A stretch of 26,326 nucleotides of DNA from Pseudomonadota bacterium (GCA_021783385.1 JAJXTX010000007.1:1-26326), one strand, 5' to 3'; counted from the stretch's first letter, positions 15,954 to 26,045 are shown. Notes: generated by a model not told the origin, from the sequence alone. Numbers and translations are program-made.

Positions 15954-16916
15954 ATGGCCGAAAACCCCACCAAGCCACACCAGCACGACCACGGCCACGA
16001 CCACTCGCACGGCCATGCCCACGGCGTAGCGCCGAATGCCGACCACCGGTACCTGACCATCGCGCTGCTGCTGCTGCTCGGCTTCATGCTGGTCGAGGTG
16101 GTGGTCGGCATCATGGCCAGCTCGCTGGCGCTGATTTCCGATGCCGGCCACATGCTGACCGACGTCGGCTCGATCGGCCTGGCGCTGCTGGCGATGCGGC
16201 TGGCCAGCCGGCCAGCCAGGGGCAGTTACACCTTCGGGCTGAAGCGGGTCGAGATCCTCAGCGCGCAAGCCAACGGCCTCACGCTGGTGCTGCTGTCGGT
16301 GTGGTTCATCGTCGAGGCGATCCAGCGGCTGATCGAGCCGCCGGTGGTCAACGGCCCGCTGGTCACGGTGGTGGCGATCATCGGCATCGGTGTCAACCTG
16401 CTCGCCGTGTGGTTCATGAGCAAGGCGAACCGGCAAAGCCTCAACGTGGAAGGCAGCTTCCAGCACATCCTTACCGATCTATATGCCTTCGTCGCCACCG
16501 CGCTCGCCGGCGCCGGGATCTGGTGGAGCGGCTGGAACCGCCTCGACGCCATCGCCGCGCTGGTGGTGGCCGGACTGATGCTGAAGGCTGGCATCGGCCT
16601 GGTGCGCGAATCCGGACGGATTTTTCTGGAAGCGGCACCGCGCGGGCTTGATCCGGTGGCGATCGCCACGGCGATCCGCGCCATCCCCGCAGTGATCCGG
16701 CTGGACGACCTGCACGTGTGGGAAGTGACCTCGGGCATGTCGGCGCTATCGGGGCACATCCACGTCGAGCACGAGATCGACTGCCACGAAGTGCGGCGAC
16801 TGGTGGAAGCCATGCTGCACGACCGCTTCGCGATCACCCACACCACCCTGCAAACCGATCACGCCGAGGCCCACCAGAGCGCCTCGCTAGGTTGCGCCTT
16901 CGACGCGCACCGGTAG
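15954..16916 (+). CDS. czcD: cation diffusion facilitator, zinc-type exporter (CzcD/ZitB-like)
   Basis: Encodes 320 residues from the ATG at 15954, supported by GGAG 6 bases upstream; the alternative GTG at 15930 adds eight residues without a ribosome site. The N-terminus is a metal-catching His/Asp tail (HQHDHGHDHSHGHAHG). Six membrane helices follow, with the two metal-site motifs of zinc-type CDFs: HMLTD in helix 2 (H66, D70; D63 just before) and HILTD in helix 5 (H171, D175). A cytoplasmic C-terminal domain from about residue 220 carries LDDLHVWEVTSGMSALSGHI. It would exchange cytoplasmic Zn(II), and perhaps Co(II) or Cd(II), for protons, handing metal to the periplasm where the RND pump could take it. 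It lies 106 bases after the channel gene and is probably part of the same operon. Confidence 0.9.
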   Translation: MAENPTKPHQHDHGHDHSHGHAHGVAPNADHRYLTIALLLLLGFMLVEVVVGIMASSLALISDAGHMLTDVGSIGLALLAMRLASRPARGSYTFGLKRVEILSAQANGLTLVLLSVWFIVEAIQRLIEPPVVNGPLVTVVAIIGIGVNLLAVWFMSKANRQSLNVEGSFQHILTDLYAFVATALAGAGIWWSGWNRLDAIAALVVAGLMLKAGIGLVRESGRIFLEAAPRGLDPVAIATAIRAIPAVIRLDDLHVWEVTSGMSALSGHIHVEHEIDCHEVRRLVEAMLHDRFAITHTTLQTDHAEAHQSASLGCAFDAHR

Positions 16917-16979
16917 CGCGTCGCATCCCGACACCACCGGACACGCTGCGGCAGGTGCGGTGGGTTCGGCGGAAACCGG

Positions 16980-16996
16980 CCGCCCCGGCCGGGCGG
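16980..16996 (+). terminator. possible terminator hairpin after the CDF gene
   Basis: CCGCCC (16980-16985) and GGGCGG (16991-16996) form a 6-bp stem with a 5-base loop, 63 bases after the CDF stop. It lacks a T-run, so support is weak; it is the only hairpin seen between this operon and the next gene. Confidence 0.3.
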
Positions 16997-17002
16997 TCGC
17001 GT

Positions 17003-17008
17003 TACAAT
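17003..17008 (+). promoter_or_regulatory. -10-like TACAAT for the DUF2058 gene
   Basis: TACAAT matches the sigma-70 -10 hexamer at five of six positions and lies 38 bases before the ATG at 17047, so transcription would start near 17015. No good -35 box stands 16-18 bases upstream because that stretch is pure GC hairpin. Moderate to low support. Confidence 0.4.
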
Positions 17009-17046
17009 TGCCGACGCGATCGTGCGCGGCCACTACCCTCCTAACC

Positions 17047-17631
17047 ATGCGCAATCCCCTGCAGGAACAGCTGCTCAAGGCCGGCCTGGTCAACAAGGCC
17101 AAAGCCGCCCAGGTCGTGCGCGAACAGAGCAAGCAGCGCCACGGCAAGGCGGCCGCGCCGCCAGCCGGCGAGCAGGTGGATGCACAGCGGCTGCAGGCCG
17201 AACGCGCCGAGCGCGATCGCCAGCTGTCGGCCGAGCGCAACGCGCAGGCGCGGGCGCACGAGCAGCGAGCCCAGATCCGCCAGATCGTGGAGACGCACAA
17301 GGTCAGGCGCGAAGGCGAGATCGCCTACCGCTTTCGCGATGGCGACAGCATTCGCAGCGTGCTGGTGAACATCTCGCTGCGCGCCCAGCTGGCCAGCGGC
17401 ACGCTGGTGATCGTTCGCCACGAACAGGGCTACGAACTGCTGCCGCGCATCGCTGCGGACAAGGTGCGCGAACGCGATGCCGGCATGATCGTGCTGGATC
17501 ACGCTCCGATGGATCAAGCCGCAGTGGATCATTCCGCGCTGGACCACGGCGAAGCCGCGGCCAGCGGCAACGTGGCAGCGGACGACGAGTATTACCGCCA
17601 GTTCCCGGTGCCGGACGATCTGGTCTGGTAG
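17047..17631 (+). CDS. DUF2058 (YaiL-family) protein
   Basis: Encodes 194 residues from the ATG at 17047. The start MRNPLQEQLLKAGLVNKAKA is the hallmark of the DUF2058/YaiL family. A long charged coiled-coil helix (about 35-90, Arg/Glu/Gln/Ala-rich) follows, then a compact domain with YRFRDGDSIRSVLVN and GTLVIVRHEQGYELLPR, and it ends DDEYYRQFPVPDDLVW as typical members do. A short repeat-like stretch (LDHAPMDQAAVDHSALDH, about 152-169) is rich in Asp-His. It is predicted to be cytoplasmic. YaiL has been noted among nucleoid- or RNA-associated proteins, but its role is not settled. It is convergent with zipA, whose stop lies 45 bases away. An upstream in-frame GTG at 16960 is rejected because the family starts at the chosen ATG. 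Confidence 0.85.
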   Translation: MRNPLQEQLLKAGLVNKAKAAQVVREQSKQRHGKAAAPPAGEQVDAQRLQAERAERDRQLSAERNAQARAHEQRAQIRQIVETHKVRREGEIAYRFRDGDSIRSVLVNISLRAQLASGTLVIVRHEQGYELLPRIAADKVRERDAGMIVLDHAPMDQAAVDHSALDHGEAAASGNVAADDEYYRQFPVPDDLVW

Positions 17632-17676
17632 CGGCCGCTGGTCTGCATCCTTGCTTGCCGTCACCGCCGGACCGGC

Positions 17677-18669
17677 TCAGCGTCCGAAGATGATTTCCTT
17701 GCCTTCGTGATCGCGGTCCCAGCCACGCAGCTGGTCGCGGATGTGGGCGATGCGCTGGCGACCGAGCGCGTTGCGCTCCTCGTCGAGCACGTGGCCGTCA
17801 AGCAGCTCGGCCAGCCGCTGCGCGGTGGGCAGCATCGCGTCCCACGCATCCAGCGCCTTCAGCGGCGCCGGCAGGGTCATGAAGAAGCTCACACCGGGAG
17901 TGCGCAGCGCGTCCAGTCGGCCCAGGTCGAAGTTGCCCGGCTTGAGCATGTTGGCCACGCTGAAGATCGGCCCGAGCTCGCGCTTGCCGTCGACCAGCCG
18001 GTGGTAGATGCCCATGTCGCCGAATTCGAGGCCGGCCTTTTCGGCCGCCACCACCAGATCCGGGCCGTGGAAAGGCGCGCCTTCGCGCGCCACCACGAAC
18101 AGCGTGACGATGCGCTCCACCGGCAGCTGCGCCGGACGCCGACCGAGATCCGAGCGTGGCGGAATCTTCGGGGCCGGCGCGGCAGCAGCGACAGCTGGCC
18201 GGGGCGCGGCGGGTTCGGCGACGGTACGCCGCGGGGTGGGTGTCGGTGTCGGATCGGCACTGGGCGCGCGCAGCGCGTCGACGATCGAGGCTGCATGACC
18301 GCGCAGCCCTGACAGTGGCCTGGCCGCTGCCTGTTCGCCGGACAGGGTGGCGCCGAGGCGCTCCAGCTCCTCGCGCAGGCCGACCTCCAGCTCGCCCTGC
18401 TGCGGCGGCGCGGCGGCGCCATGCGCGCCACCCAGCGGCTGGTCGTGCACGCTGAAAAACGGATCGTCGGCGAGGCTCGGCCCGTCGCCCAGCGTGGGCT
18501 CACGCCGTTCGCCGGGCGGCGCGCTGGCGGCGCCGCGGCGCTTGCCCTGCTCCTTCTTCGGCTGATCGAACAGCCAGATCAGGGCCAGCACGATCACGCC
18601 GAAGATGACCAGCGGGATGCCGACGACAGGGTTCCAGGTGAGGGCGAGCACGGATAGCGGCGTCATCAT
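17677..18669 (-). CDS. zipA: cell division protein ZipA
   Basis: Encodes 330 residues. An N-terminal membrane helix (about 13-34, VVGIPLVIFGVIVLALIWLF) anchors it in the inner membrane, followed by a charged and Pro/Ala-rich linker (about 35-190). The C-terminal FtsZ-binding domain (about 195-325) shows GPDLVVAAEKAGLEFGDMGI, IFSVANMLKPGNFD and GVSFFMTLPAP, as in ZipA. It tethers FtsZ polymers to the membrane and stabilises the Z-ring. Two adjacent ATGs (18669, 18666) are possible starts, with AGGA just upstream. The gene begins 7 bases after the smc stop, so the two are co-transcribed. In many relatives ligA follows zipA; here the next gene is the convergent DUF2058 gene, so ligA has been separated. 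Confidence 0.88.
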   Translation of the reverse strand: MMTPLSVLALTWNPVVGIPLVIFGVIVLALIWLFDQPKKEQGKRRGAASAPPGERREPTLGDGPSLADDPFFSVHDQPLGGAHGAAAPPQQGELEVGLREELERLGATLSGEQAAARPLSGLRGHAASIVDALRAPSADPTPTPTPRRTVAEPAAPRPAVAAAAPAPKIPPRSDLGRRPAQLPVERIVTLFVVAREGAPFHGPDLVVAAEKAGLEFGDMGIYHRLVDGKRELGPIFSVANMLKPGNFDLGRLDALRTPGVSFFMTLPAPLKALDAWDAMLPTAQRLAELLDGHVLDEERNALGRQRIAHIRDQLRGWDRDHEGKEIIFGR

Positions 18670-18676
18670 CAGTTCC

Positions 18677-21600
18677 TCAGGCAGCCCCGGCCAGTTTAGC
18701 CGCTTCGGCGAGGTCCACCTGCACCAGTCGCGACACGCCCGGCTCGCGCATGGTGACGCCGCAGAGCTGGGTGGCCGCTTCCATGGTGGCCTTGTTGTGG
18801 CTGATGAAGATGAACTGCACCTTCTCGCTCATCTCGCGCACGAGGCTGGAGAAGCGCCCCACGTTGGCCTCGTCCAGCGGTGCGTCGACCTCGTCGAGCA
18901 GGCAGAACGGCGCCGGGTTCAGGCCGAAGATGGCGAACACCAGCGCCACCGCGGTCAGCGCCTTTTCACCGCCGGACAGCAGCGTGATGTTGGACACGCG
19001 CTTGCCCGGCGGCCGCGCCATGATCGCCACGCCGGTGTTGAGCAGGTCGTCGCCGGTGAGTTCCAGGTACGCATGGCCGCCGCCGAACAGGCGCGGAAAC
19101 AGCTCCTGCACGCCGGCATTGACCTTGTCGAAGGTTTCCTTGAAGCGCTGGCGGGTTTCGCGGTCGATTTTCTTGATCGCGCCCTCCAGCGTCTCCATCG
19201 CACTGACCAGGTCGGCCAGCTGGTTGTCCAGATAGGTCTTGCGCTCGCTCTGTTCGGCGTGCTCCTGGATCGCGGCCAGGTTGACCGGCTCCAGCCGGAG
19301 GATCTTCTGGCCCAGCTCGACCAGCTGCTGGCGCCACTGGGCGGCATCGATGTCGTCGGCCAACTCGGCCAGCAGCGTTTCCAGCTCCAGCCCGGAGGCG
19401 CTGATCGCCTGCGCCAGCTGCTCGGCGCGCAGCTGCAGCGCCTGCGCGGCGAGACGCTTTTCGGACAGCCGCTCGCGCAGGCTGGCCAGGCCCTGCTCGG
19501 CCAGATGGCGCTGCTGCTCGAGCTGGCGCAGGGTCAGGTCGCAGTCCTCCAGCGCGCGCCGGGCCTCGACCAGCTGCCGATCGACCAGCAGACGCTGGTC
19601 GAGGCAGGCCTGGCGCTCGGCTTCGAGTTCGGCGATCGGATCGGAGCCGGCGGCGAGCTGTGCGCCGATCTCGTCGCGGCGCGCCTCGATCTGGCGCAGC
19701 TGCGTCTGCATGCGCGCCAGCGATTGTTCCAGCGAGGCCAGCGCGGAGCGCTTCGACTCCAGCGACAGCGCCAGCGAGTGCGACTGATCGGCCGCCTCAC
19801 GCGCGTTCATGCGCGCTTCCTCGCGCGCTTCAAGCAGGCTGCGGCGTTCGTTCTCCAGCTCGCGGCGCTGATCTTCCAGATCGCCCATCAGGCCGACCGC
19901 TTCGTCCAGCCGCGCGCGCGCCTCACGCGTGTGGCCCTGCAGTTCGTCGAGCTGGGTGGCCAGCTGCGCGAGCTCGCCGCCGACCTTCTCGGCGCGGGCG
20001 CGGGCGGTTTCCAGCTTGCCGCGATGGCTCTGCAGCTGGCCGGCCAGTTCCGCCTGGCGCCGGTGTGCGTTGTACAGCTCGCGCTGGGCATCGTCGCGCG
20101 CCCGCTCGGCCTCGAAGCGGGCGGTGCGCAGGTGGTCCAGCCGCTCGCTGGCGTCTTCGAGCTGGGTTTCAAGGGCGTCGATCTGCGCGGCCAGCAAGCG
20201 GATCTCGCGCTCGCGTGCCAGTACGCCGACCTGGCTGCCCTGCGCGCGGCGCACGCGGGCCCAGCCTAGGCCCAGCCACTCGCCGGCGCGGGTGATCACC
20301 GACTGGTACGGCGCCAGCGCGGACAGTGCGGTCACTCGTTGCTGCGCCTCGCCGAGCGATTCGGCCGTCAGCACGTGGCCGAGGATCGCCAGCGCGGCGG
20401 CCGGTCCGCGCACGTGGGCGGCCAGCGTGCCGGCAGTGTGGGCGCTGCCGTCGGTCGCATCCAGCAGCGCGACGTCGGCGTTGTCCAGCGCGGGGAATTC
20501 GGCGGCGAGCGCGTGCGCGCCATCCACCAGCACGCTGTCGAGGAAGCCGCTCAGCGCGGTTTCCACCGCGGTTTCCCAGCCGGCCTCGACCTGCAGCGAG
20601 GCGCCGAGCCGGCGCGATCGGTCCAGTCCCAGCCGTGCCAGCCAGCCGCTGGCGGCGCTTTCTTCCTGGCCCAGCGCCGCGTGCTGCAGCGCTTCGAGCG
20701 AGGCATGCCGGCCGCGCGCTGACTGCAATTGCTGGCGCGCCTCGTTGAGCGTGGACTGCAGCTGGCGCTCTTCGTCCTGCACCTTCTCGTGGCTGAGCTT
20801 GTGCTGATCGAGCAACTGGCCGAGCGTCTCGACGCGCTCGCGCTGAGCGTCGTGCTCGGCGTGCAGCTGCACACCGATGGCATCCAGCGCGGCCACGTCG
20901 GTGGCTTGCTGTTCGGCCTCCAGCGCTTCCCGACGCTTGGACAGGTCGATCGCCTGGCGATCCAGATAGTTGAGCTTGGTGCGCTCCACCTCGGCCGCGC
21001 GGCTGGACTCGCCGGCGTTGCGCGTGTGGCTGTCCCAGCGCGGCTGCCAGTCGGCCAGCTTCGCCTCGGTGTCGCGCAGCGCCTGCGCGGTGTCTTCCTG
21101 CAGCTGCTGCAGCGCCTCCAGTTTCGGCTCGCCCTCGGCCAGCGCCGCGCGCAGCGCCTCCACCTGCGCGCTGTCGGTGGCCAGATGCGCGGCCAGCTCG
21201 GCGTGTTCCCGCTCGGCGTCGACCTGCGCGCGCTGCAGCCGCTCGGCGGTTTCGCGGTTGTGCCGTACCTGCTGCTCGACGCGCGCGATCTCGGCGCCGA
21301 CCTTGTACACCTCAGCCTGCACCTGGTTCAGGTGATCGCTGGCACCGATGTGGCGATCGCGCACGCTTTCCAGCTGCGCCTCGATCTGGCGCTGGCCGGC
21401 CAGCTGCCGCTCGATCTCGGTTTCGGCCACGCCGAGATCGGCGCCTTCGCCGTCGTGCTGGCTCTTCAGTCCGCGGTATTCCAGCGCGCGCAACTCGGCC
21501 TCCTTGCGCGTCTGCTCCTCTTTCAGCGCCTTCCAGCGCTCGGCGGCGCGGGCCTGCCGGTTGAGGTGATCCAGCTGCTTGTCGACCTCATCGCGCACGT

Positions 21601-22186
21601 CGCGCACGCGGTCGAGGTTCTCGCGGGTGGCCTTGATGCGGCTCTCGGTTTCCTTGCGGCGCTCCTTGTACTTGGAGATGCCGGCGGCCTCCTCCAGGTG
21701 CATGCGCAGCTCTTCCGGATGCGCCTCGATGATCTGGCTGATCATGCCCTGTTCGATGATCGAGTAGCTGCGCGGGCCCAGCCCGGTGCCGAGGAACAGG
21801 TCGGTGATGTCGCGCCGGCGGCAGCGCGCGCCGTTGAGGAAATACGCCGACTGGCCGTCGCGGCTGACCTGGCGCTTCACCGAGATCTCGGCGTACTGGC
21901 CGTACTCGCCCTGGATCGAGCCGTCGGCGTTGTCGAAGATCAGCTCCACCGTGGCCTGGCCCACCGGCTTGCGCGTGTTGGAACCGGAGAAAATCACGTC
22001 GGTGAGCGAGTCGCCGCGCAGCCGACTGGCCGCGCTCTCGCCCATCACCCAGCGGATCGCGTCGATGATGTTGGACTTCCCGCAACCGTTGGGACCGACC
22101 ACGCCGATCATGTTGCTCGGCAGATGCAGGGTGGTCGGGTCCACGAAGGACTTGAAGCCGGCGAGTTTGATGGTGGTCAGGCGCAT
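18677..22186 (-). CDS. smc: chromosome segregation/condensation protein SMC
   Basis: Encodes 1169 residues from the ATG at 22186, which gives the family start MRLTTIKLAGFKSFVDPTT; a further in-frame start at 22309 would add 41 unrelated residues and reach past the putative promoter. The Walker A motif GPNGCGKS is at 31-38. Very long Gln/Glu/Arg/Ala-rich coiled coils run from about 170 to 500 and 660 to 1000, broken by a hinge at about 505-650. The ABC signature LSGGEKALTA (near 1068) and Walker B CLLDEVDAPLDEANV (about 1090-1105) form the C-terminal half of the head. It would act as a dimer with ScpA/ScpB to organise and separate chromosomes. The gene lies between bolA and zipA and shares the strand with both. 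Confidence 0.93.
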   Translation of the reverse strand: MRLTTIKLAGFKSFVDPTTLHLPSNMIGVVGPNGCGKSNIIDAIRWVMGESAASRLRGDSLTDVIFSGSNTRKPVGQATVELIFDNADGSIQGEYGQYAEISVKRQVSRDGQSAYFLNGARCRRRDITDLFLGTGLGPRSYSIIEQGMISQIIEAHPEELRMHLEEAAGISKYKERRKETESRIKATRENLDRVRDVRDEVDKQLDHLNRQARAAERWKALKEEQTRKEAELRALEYRGLKSQHDGEGADLGVAETEIERQLAGQRQIEAQLESVRDRHIGASDHLNQVQAEVYKVGAEIARVEQQVRHNRETAERLQRAQVDAEREHAELAAHLATDSAQVEALRAALAEGEPKLEALQQLQEDTAQALRDTEAKLADWQPRWDSHTRNAGESSRAAEVERTKLNYLDRQAIDLSKRREALEAEQQATDVAALDAIGVQLHAEHDAQRERVETLGQLLDQHKLSHEKVQDEERQLQSTLNEARQQLQSARGRHASLEALQHAALGQEESAASGWLARLGLDRSRRLGASLQVEAGWETAVETALSGFLDSVLVDGAHALAAEFPALDNADVALLDATDGSAHTAGTLAAHVRGPAAALAILGHVLTAESLGEAQQRVTALSALAPYQSVITRAGEWLGLGWARVRRAQGSQVGVLAREREIRLLAAQIDALETQLEDASERLDHLRTARFEAERARDDAQRELYNAHRRQAELAGQLQSHRGKLETARARAEKVGGELAQLATQLDELQGHTREARARLDEAVGLMGDLEDQRRELENERRSLLEAREEARMNAREAADQSHSLALSLESKRSALASLEQSLARMQTQLRQIEARRDEIGAQLAAGSDPIAELEAERQACLDQRLLVDRQLVEARRALEDCDLTLRQLEQQRHLAEQGLASLRERLSEKRLAAQALQLRAEQLAQAISASGLELETLLAELADDIDAAQWRQQLVELGQKILRLEPVNLAAIQEHAEQSERKTYLDNQLADLVSAMETLEGAIKKIDRETRQRFKETFDKVNAGVQELFPRLFGGGHAYLELTGDDLLNTGVAIMARPPGKRVSNITLLSGGEKALTAVALVFAIFGLNPAPFCLLDEVDAPLDEANVGRFSSLVREMSEKVQFIFISHNKATMEAATQLCGVTMREPGVSRLVQVDLAEAAKLAGAA

Positions 22187-22292
22187 GCGGTCATCGGGTG
22201 GTTCATTGGTGGTGCCCGCGGCGCGGGCGACAGGACACTCTGCCAAACCCGGCGCCGGGTCGCAATGCGCATGGCCTGACAAATAACCTGAG

Positions 22293-22320
22293 AAAGTATT
22301 CCCAAGCAATTGATATTCAA
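22293..22320 (-). promoter_or_regulatory. possible sigma-70 promoter for smc-zipA
   Basis: Read on the minus strand, TTGAAT (22320-22315) and TACTTT (22298-22293) are 16 bases apart, matching -35 and -10 boxes at four and three positions. The -35 box overlaps the bolA stop codon. This AT-rich stretch contrasts with the GC-rich remainder of the 130-base bolA-smc gap. Only a modest match. Confidence 0.35.
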
Positions 22321-22604
22321 GTATTCGTGTCCGAAGGCGTCTGTGCGTCGATGGACAGCGCGTGGATGCCGTTGTCCATCAGGCTATCCAGCGCCGCGTA
22401 GACGAGGCGATGGCGGCGCAGCGGCGGCAGGCCGGCGAAGGCTGCACTGACGATGCGCACATGGAAATGCCCCTTGCCGGCGTTGGCGTGGCCGGCATGC
22501 TTGTAGCCCTCGTCCAGCACCTCCAGCTCCAGCGGCGCCAGCGCCGCAGCGAGGCGCTGACGGATCTGCTGCGCCATCGGAGACGCCGGCGGCGGCGATG
22601 TCAT
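22317..22604 (-). CDS. bolA: BolA family protein
   Basis: Encodes 95 residues. The helix-turn of the family is visible: [26 protein letters not shown] at the start, then [28 protein letters not shown] with the invariant 'FxVxIVSxxFxGxxxxxRHRxVY' pattern, ending [12 protein letters not shown]. BolA proteins partner with monothiol glutaredoxins to handle [2Fe-2S] clusters and, in E. coli, affect cell shape and stress responses. The histidines of YKHAGH and GHFHV include the residues used for cluster binding in known members. The start codon overlaps the yciI stop by 4 bases, so the two are translationally coupled. Confidence 0.88.
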   Translation of the reverse strand: MTSPPPASPMAQQIRQRLAAALAPLELEVLDEGYKHAGHANAGKGHFHVRIVSAAFAGLPPLRRHRLVYAALDSLMDNGIHALSIDAQTPSDTNT

Positions 22605-22903
22605 GCCGGCATGGTCTTGCGGAACGGCTTCACACTGACTTCGCGATAGACGCCGGCGGCCATGTACGGGTCGGCGGCCGCCCAGGCCTGCGCCGCGGCC
22701 AGCGAGGCGAACTCGGCCACGATCAGGCTGCCGCTGAAGCCGGCCGGACCCGGGTCTTCCGCGTCAATGGCCGGGAACGGCCCGGCCAGCAGCAGCCGGC
22801 CCTGCTCCAGCAGCTGCTGCAGACGGGTCAGGTGCGCCGGCCGTGCAGCCTTGCGCGCTTCCAGCGAATCGGGATGATCGGTGCAGTGGATCGCGTACCA
22901 CAT
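22601..22903 (-). CDS. YciI family protein
   Basis: Encodes 100 residues of the YciI family, small cytoplasmic proteins with a ferredoxin-like (dimeric alpha-beta barrel) fold. [25 protein letters not shown], then [11 protein letters not shown] and a middle [25 protein letters not shown] and the closing [16 protein letters not shown] follow the family closely. The conserved histidine (in ARPAHL) and the aspartate after GP.PA(I)D are present and are thought to be active-site residues. Its reaction in this setting is unknown. It starts 3 bases after the lysS stop and overlaps bolA by 4 bases, forming a lysS-yciI-bolA run. Confidence 0.88.
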   Translation of the reverse strand: MWYAIHCTDHPDSLEARKAARPAHLTRLQQLLEQGRLLLAGPFPAIDAEDPGPAGFSGSLIVAEFASLAAAQAWAAADPYMAAGVYREVSVKPFRKTMPA

Positions 22904-22906
22904 GGT

Positions 22907-24436
<1,530 letters not shown>

Positions 24437-24525
24437 GCTGGATTCCGTGACGTCCGGTGCCGCGTGCGCTGACGGGTCCGGTTTCTGGGATTTCGGGTGG
24501 ATGGGCCATGCCGCGGGCGCTGCGC

Positions 24526-24819
24526 TTATTCGTCTTTGTGGAACACGTGCTTGACTGCATGCTTGGTCGCATCCCAGCCCTCGCGCGCACCTTGCGCGAT
24601 GCCGTGGCCGGCCTCTTTCGCGCCGTGCCCGATCTTGATGGCCACGTGCTTGGTGGCATGCCCCACGGCGACTGCGCCGTGGCCGATGTCCTTGCCGGCC
24701 GCCTTGGCATCGTGCTTGATCTCCTGCTTGGCAGAGCCCTGCTGGGCGCTGGCCGGGCCGGCAAATGGCGCCAGCGTGGCGCAGGCGAGCAGCATTCCGA
24801 AAATCGCTTCACGTTTCAT
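24526..24819 (-). CDS. small secreted His/Lys-rich repeat protein
   Basis: Encodes 97 residues from the ATG at 24819, with GAGGTG about 5 bases upstream; the upstream in-frame start at 24873 is rejected because this ATG begins a clean signal peptide ([19 protein letters not shown], cleavage after PASA near residue 25). The mature part of about 72 residues has no cysteine and is built of loose repeats of about 8-11 residues around Gly-His-Gly/Ala ([32 protein letters not shown]), ending [14 protein letters not shown]. This pattern suggests an amphipathic, possibly disordered or LEA-like periplasmic protein, with many histidines that could bind metal. I know no named family. It sits between prfB and lysS on the same strand. 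Confidence 0.68.
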   Translation of the reverse strand: MKREAIFGMLLACATLAPFAGPASAQQGSAKQEIKHDAKAAGKDIGHGAVAVGHATKHVAIKIGHGAKEAGHGIAQGAREGWDATKHAVKHVFHKDE

Positions 24820-24865
24820 ACTGGCACCTCGGGTCGGAGATTGAACAGGCTGATGGAAAGGACGA

Positions 24866-25991
24866 TCAGGCATCGCTGCGTTTGGAGCCGGCCTCTAGCC
24901 CGGACTTCAGACTGGCCTCGATGAATTCGTCCAGGTCGCCATCGAGCACCTTCTGCGTGTCGGTGCGTTCGATGCCGGTGCGCAGATCCTTGATGCGGCT
25001 CTGATCCAGCACGTAGTTGCGGATCTGGCTACCCCAGCCGATGTCGGACTTGCTCGCCTCCAGCGCGTCACGCTCGACGTTGCGCTTCTGCACTTCCAGC
25101 TCGTACAGCTTGGCCGCCAGCATCTTCATCGCGGTGGCGCGGTTGGCGTGCTGGCTGCGGCCGGTCTGGCAGGCCACCACCGTATTGGTCGGGATGTGCG
25201 TGATGCGCACCGCCGACTCGGTCTTGTTGACGTGCTGGCCGCCGGCGCCGGACGAACGGTAGACGTCGGTGCGCAGGTCGGCCGGATTGATGTCGATGTC
25301 GATATCGTCGTCGACTTCCGGCGACACGAACACCGAGGTGAAGCTGGTGTGGCGCCGGTTGTCCGAATCAAACGGGCTCTTGCGCACCAGCCGGTGCACG
25401 CCGATCTCGGTCTTCAGCCAGCCGTAGGCGTAGTCGCCCTCGACGCGGAAGGTGGCGGACTTGATGCCAGCCACGTCGCCACCGGAAACTTCCATCAGCT
25501 CGGTCTGCCAGCCGCGCGACTCGCACCAGCGCAGATACATGCGCAGCAGCATCTCGGCCCAGTCCTGCGCCTCGGTACCGCCGGCGCCGGCCTGGATGTC
25601 GACGAACGCGTTGCTGGCGTCCATCTTGCCGGAGAACATGCGCTGGAACTCCAGCTTGCTGACCTGCGCCTCCAGTCGCGCGACATCGGCGACCACCGAT
25701 TGCGCGGTGTCCTCGTCCTGGTCGGCGATGGCCATGTCCAGCAGCTCGCGCGCGTCGACCAGCCCCGCGCTGAGCGTGTCGATGCCGTCGACGATGGTGT
25801 GCAGACGGGCGCGCTCGCGGCCCAGTTCCTGCGCCCGCGGCGGGTCGTCCCACACGGTGGGGCTTTCCAGCTCGCGGGTCACTTCTTCCAGGCGTTCGCT
25901 CTTGACGGCGTAGTCAAAGATACCCCCTAAGCGACTCGACGCGGCCGCTGAGGTCCGCGATCTGCGCGAGGATGGGATTGGTCTCGATCAT
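24866..25991 (-). CDS. prfB: peptide chain release factor 2 (programmed +1 frameshift)
   Basis: The coding path runs from the ATG at 25991 for 25 codons ([16 protein letters not shown], ending GYL) to an in-frame TGA at 25916-25914. It then continues in the +1 frame, skipping T25916, to the stop at 24866, giving 374 residues. The motif SPF falls at 205-207 and GGQ at 250-252, the same numbering as E. coli RF2, which supports both start and frameshift. SPF reads UGA/UAA stops and GGQ triggers peptide release in the ribosome. Residue 246 is serine, as in most bacteria. The TGA serves as an autoregulatory sensor: plentiful RF2 terminates there, scarce RF2 allows the shift. The annotated span is one gene with a frameshift, not a broken gene. 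Confidence 0.95.
25913..25930 (-). promoter_or_regulatory. prfB: RF2 programmed frameshift site
   Basis: Minus-strand order: AGGGGG (25928-25923, internal Shine-Dalgarno-like), TAT, CTT (25919-25917, slippery codon), TGA (25916-25914), C (25913). This is the same arrangement as in E. coli prfB, with 3 bases between the SD-like element and CTT and the weak TGAC stop context. Confidence 0.93.
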
Positions 25992-26012
25992 GGGATGTAC
26001 CGGTGAGGTTGC

Positions 26013-26030
26013 CGGCGTCCGCGGACGCCG
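26013..26030. promoter_or_regulatory. perfect 18-bp palindrome in the prfB leader
   Basis: CGGCGTCCGCGGACGCCG is an exact 18-bp palindrome lying 22 bases upstream of the prfB ATG and 31 bases beyond the asnB stop. It could be an operator, an RNA hairpin in the prfB leader, or the asnB terminator stem (no T-run). Confidence 0.45.
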
Positions 26031-26045
26031 TGGGTAAAGCATTAC

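Noticed and set aside
17513..17555. GATCA/GGATCA repeats in the DUF2058 gene considered as a repeat element
   Set aside because: They are in frame and encode the Asp-His-rich stretch of the protein; too short and irregular to be a separate repeat or array.
18605..20269. 554-codon plus-strand open frame opposite smc, and a similar 516-codon one at 20729-22279
   Set aside because: Both are antisense shadows of SMC coiled-coil coding; the translations are Leu/Gln/Val-rich without family features, while the minus strand has all SMC motifs.
25914..25916. Premature stop in prfB taken as a disabling mutation
   Set aside because: It is the conserved autoregulatory TGA of the RF2 frameshift site; SPF and GGQ positions match the frameshifted product.
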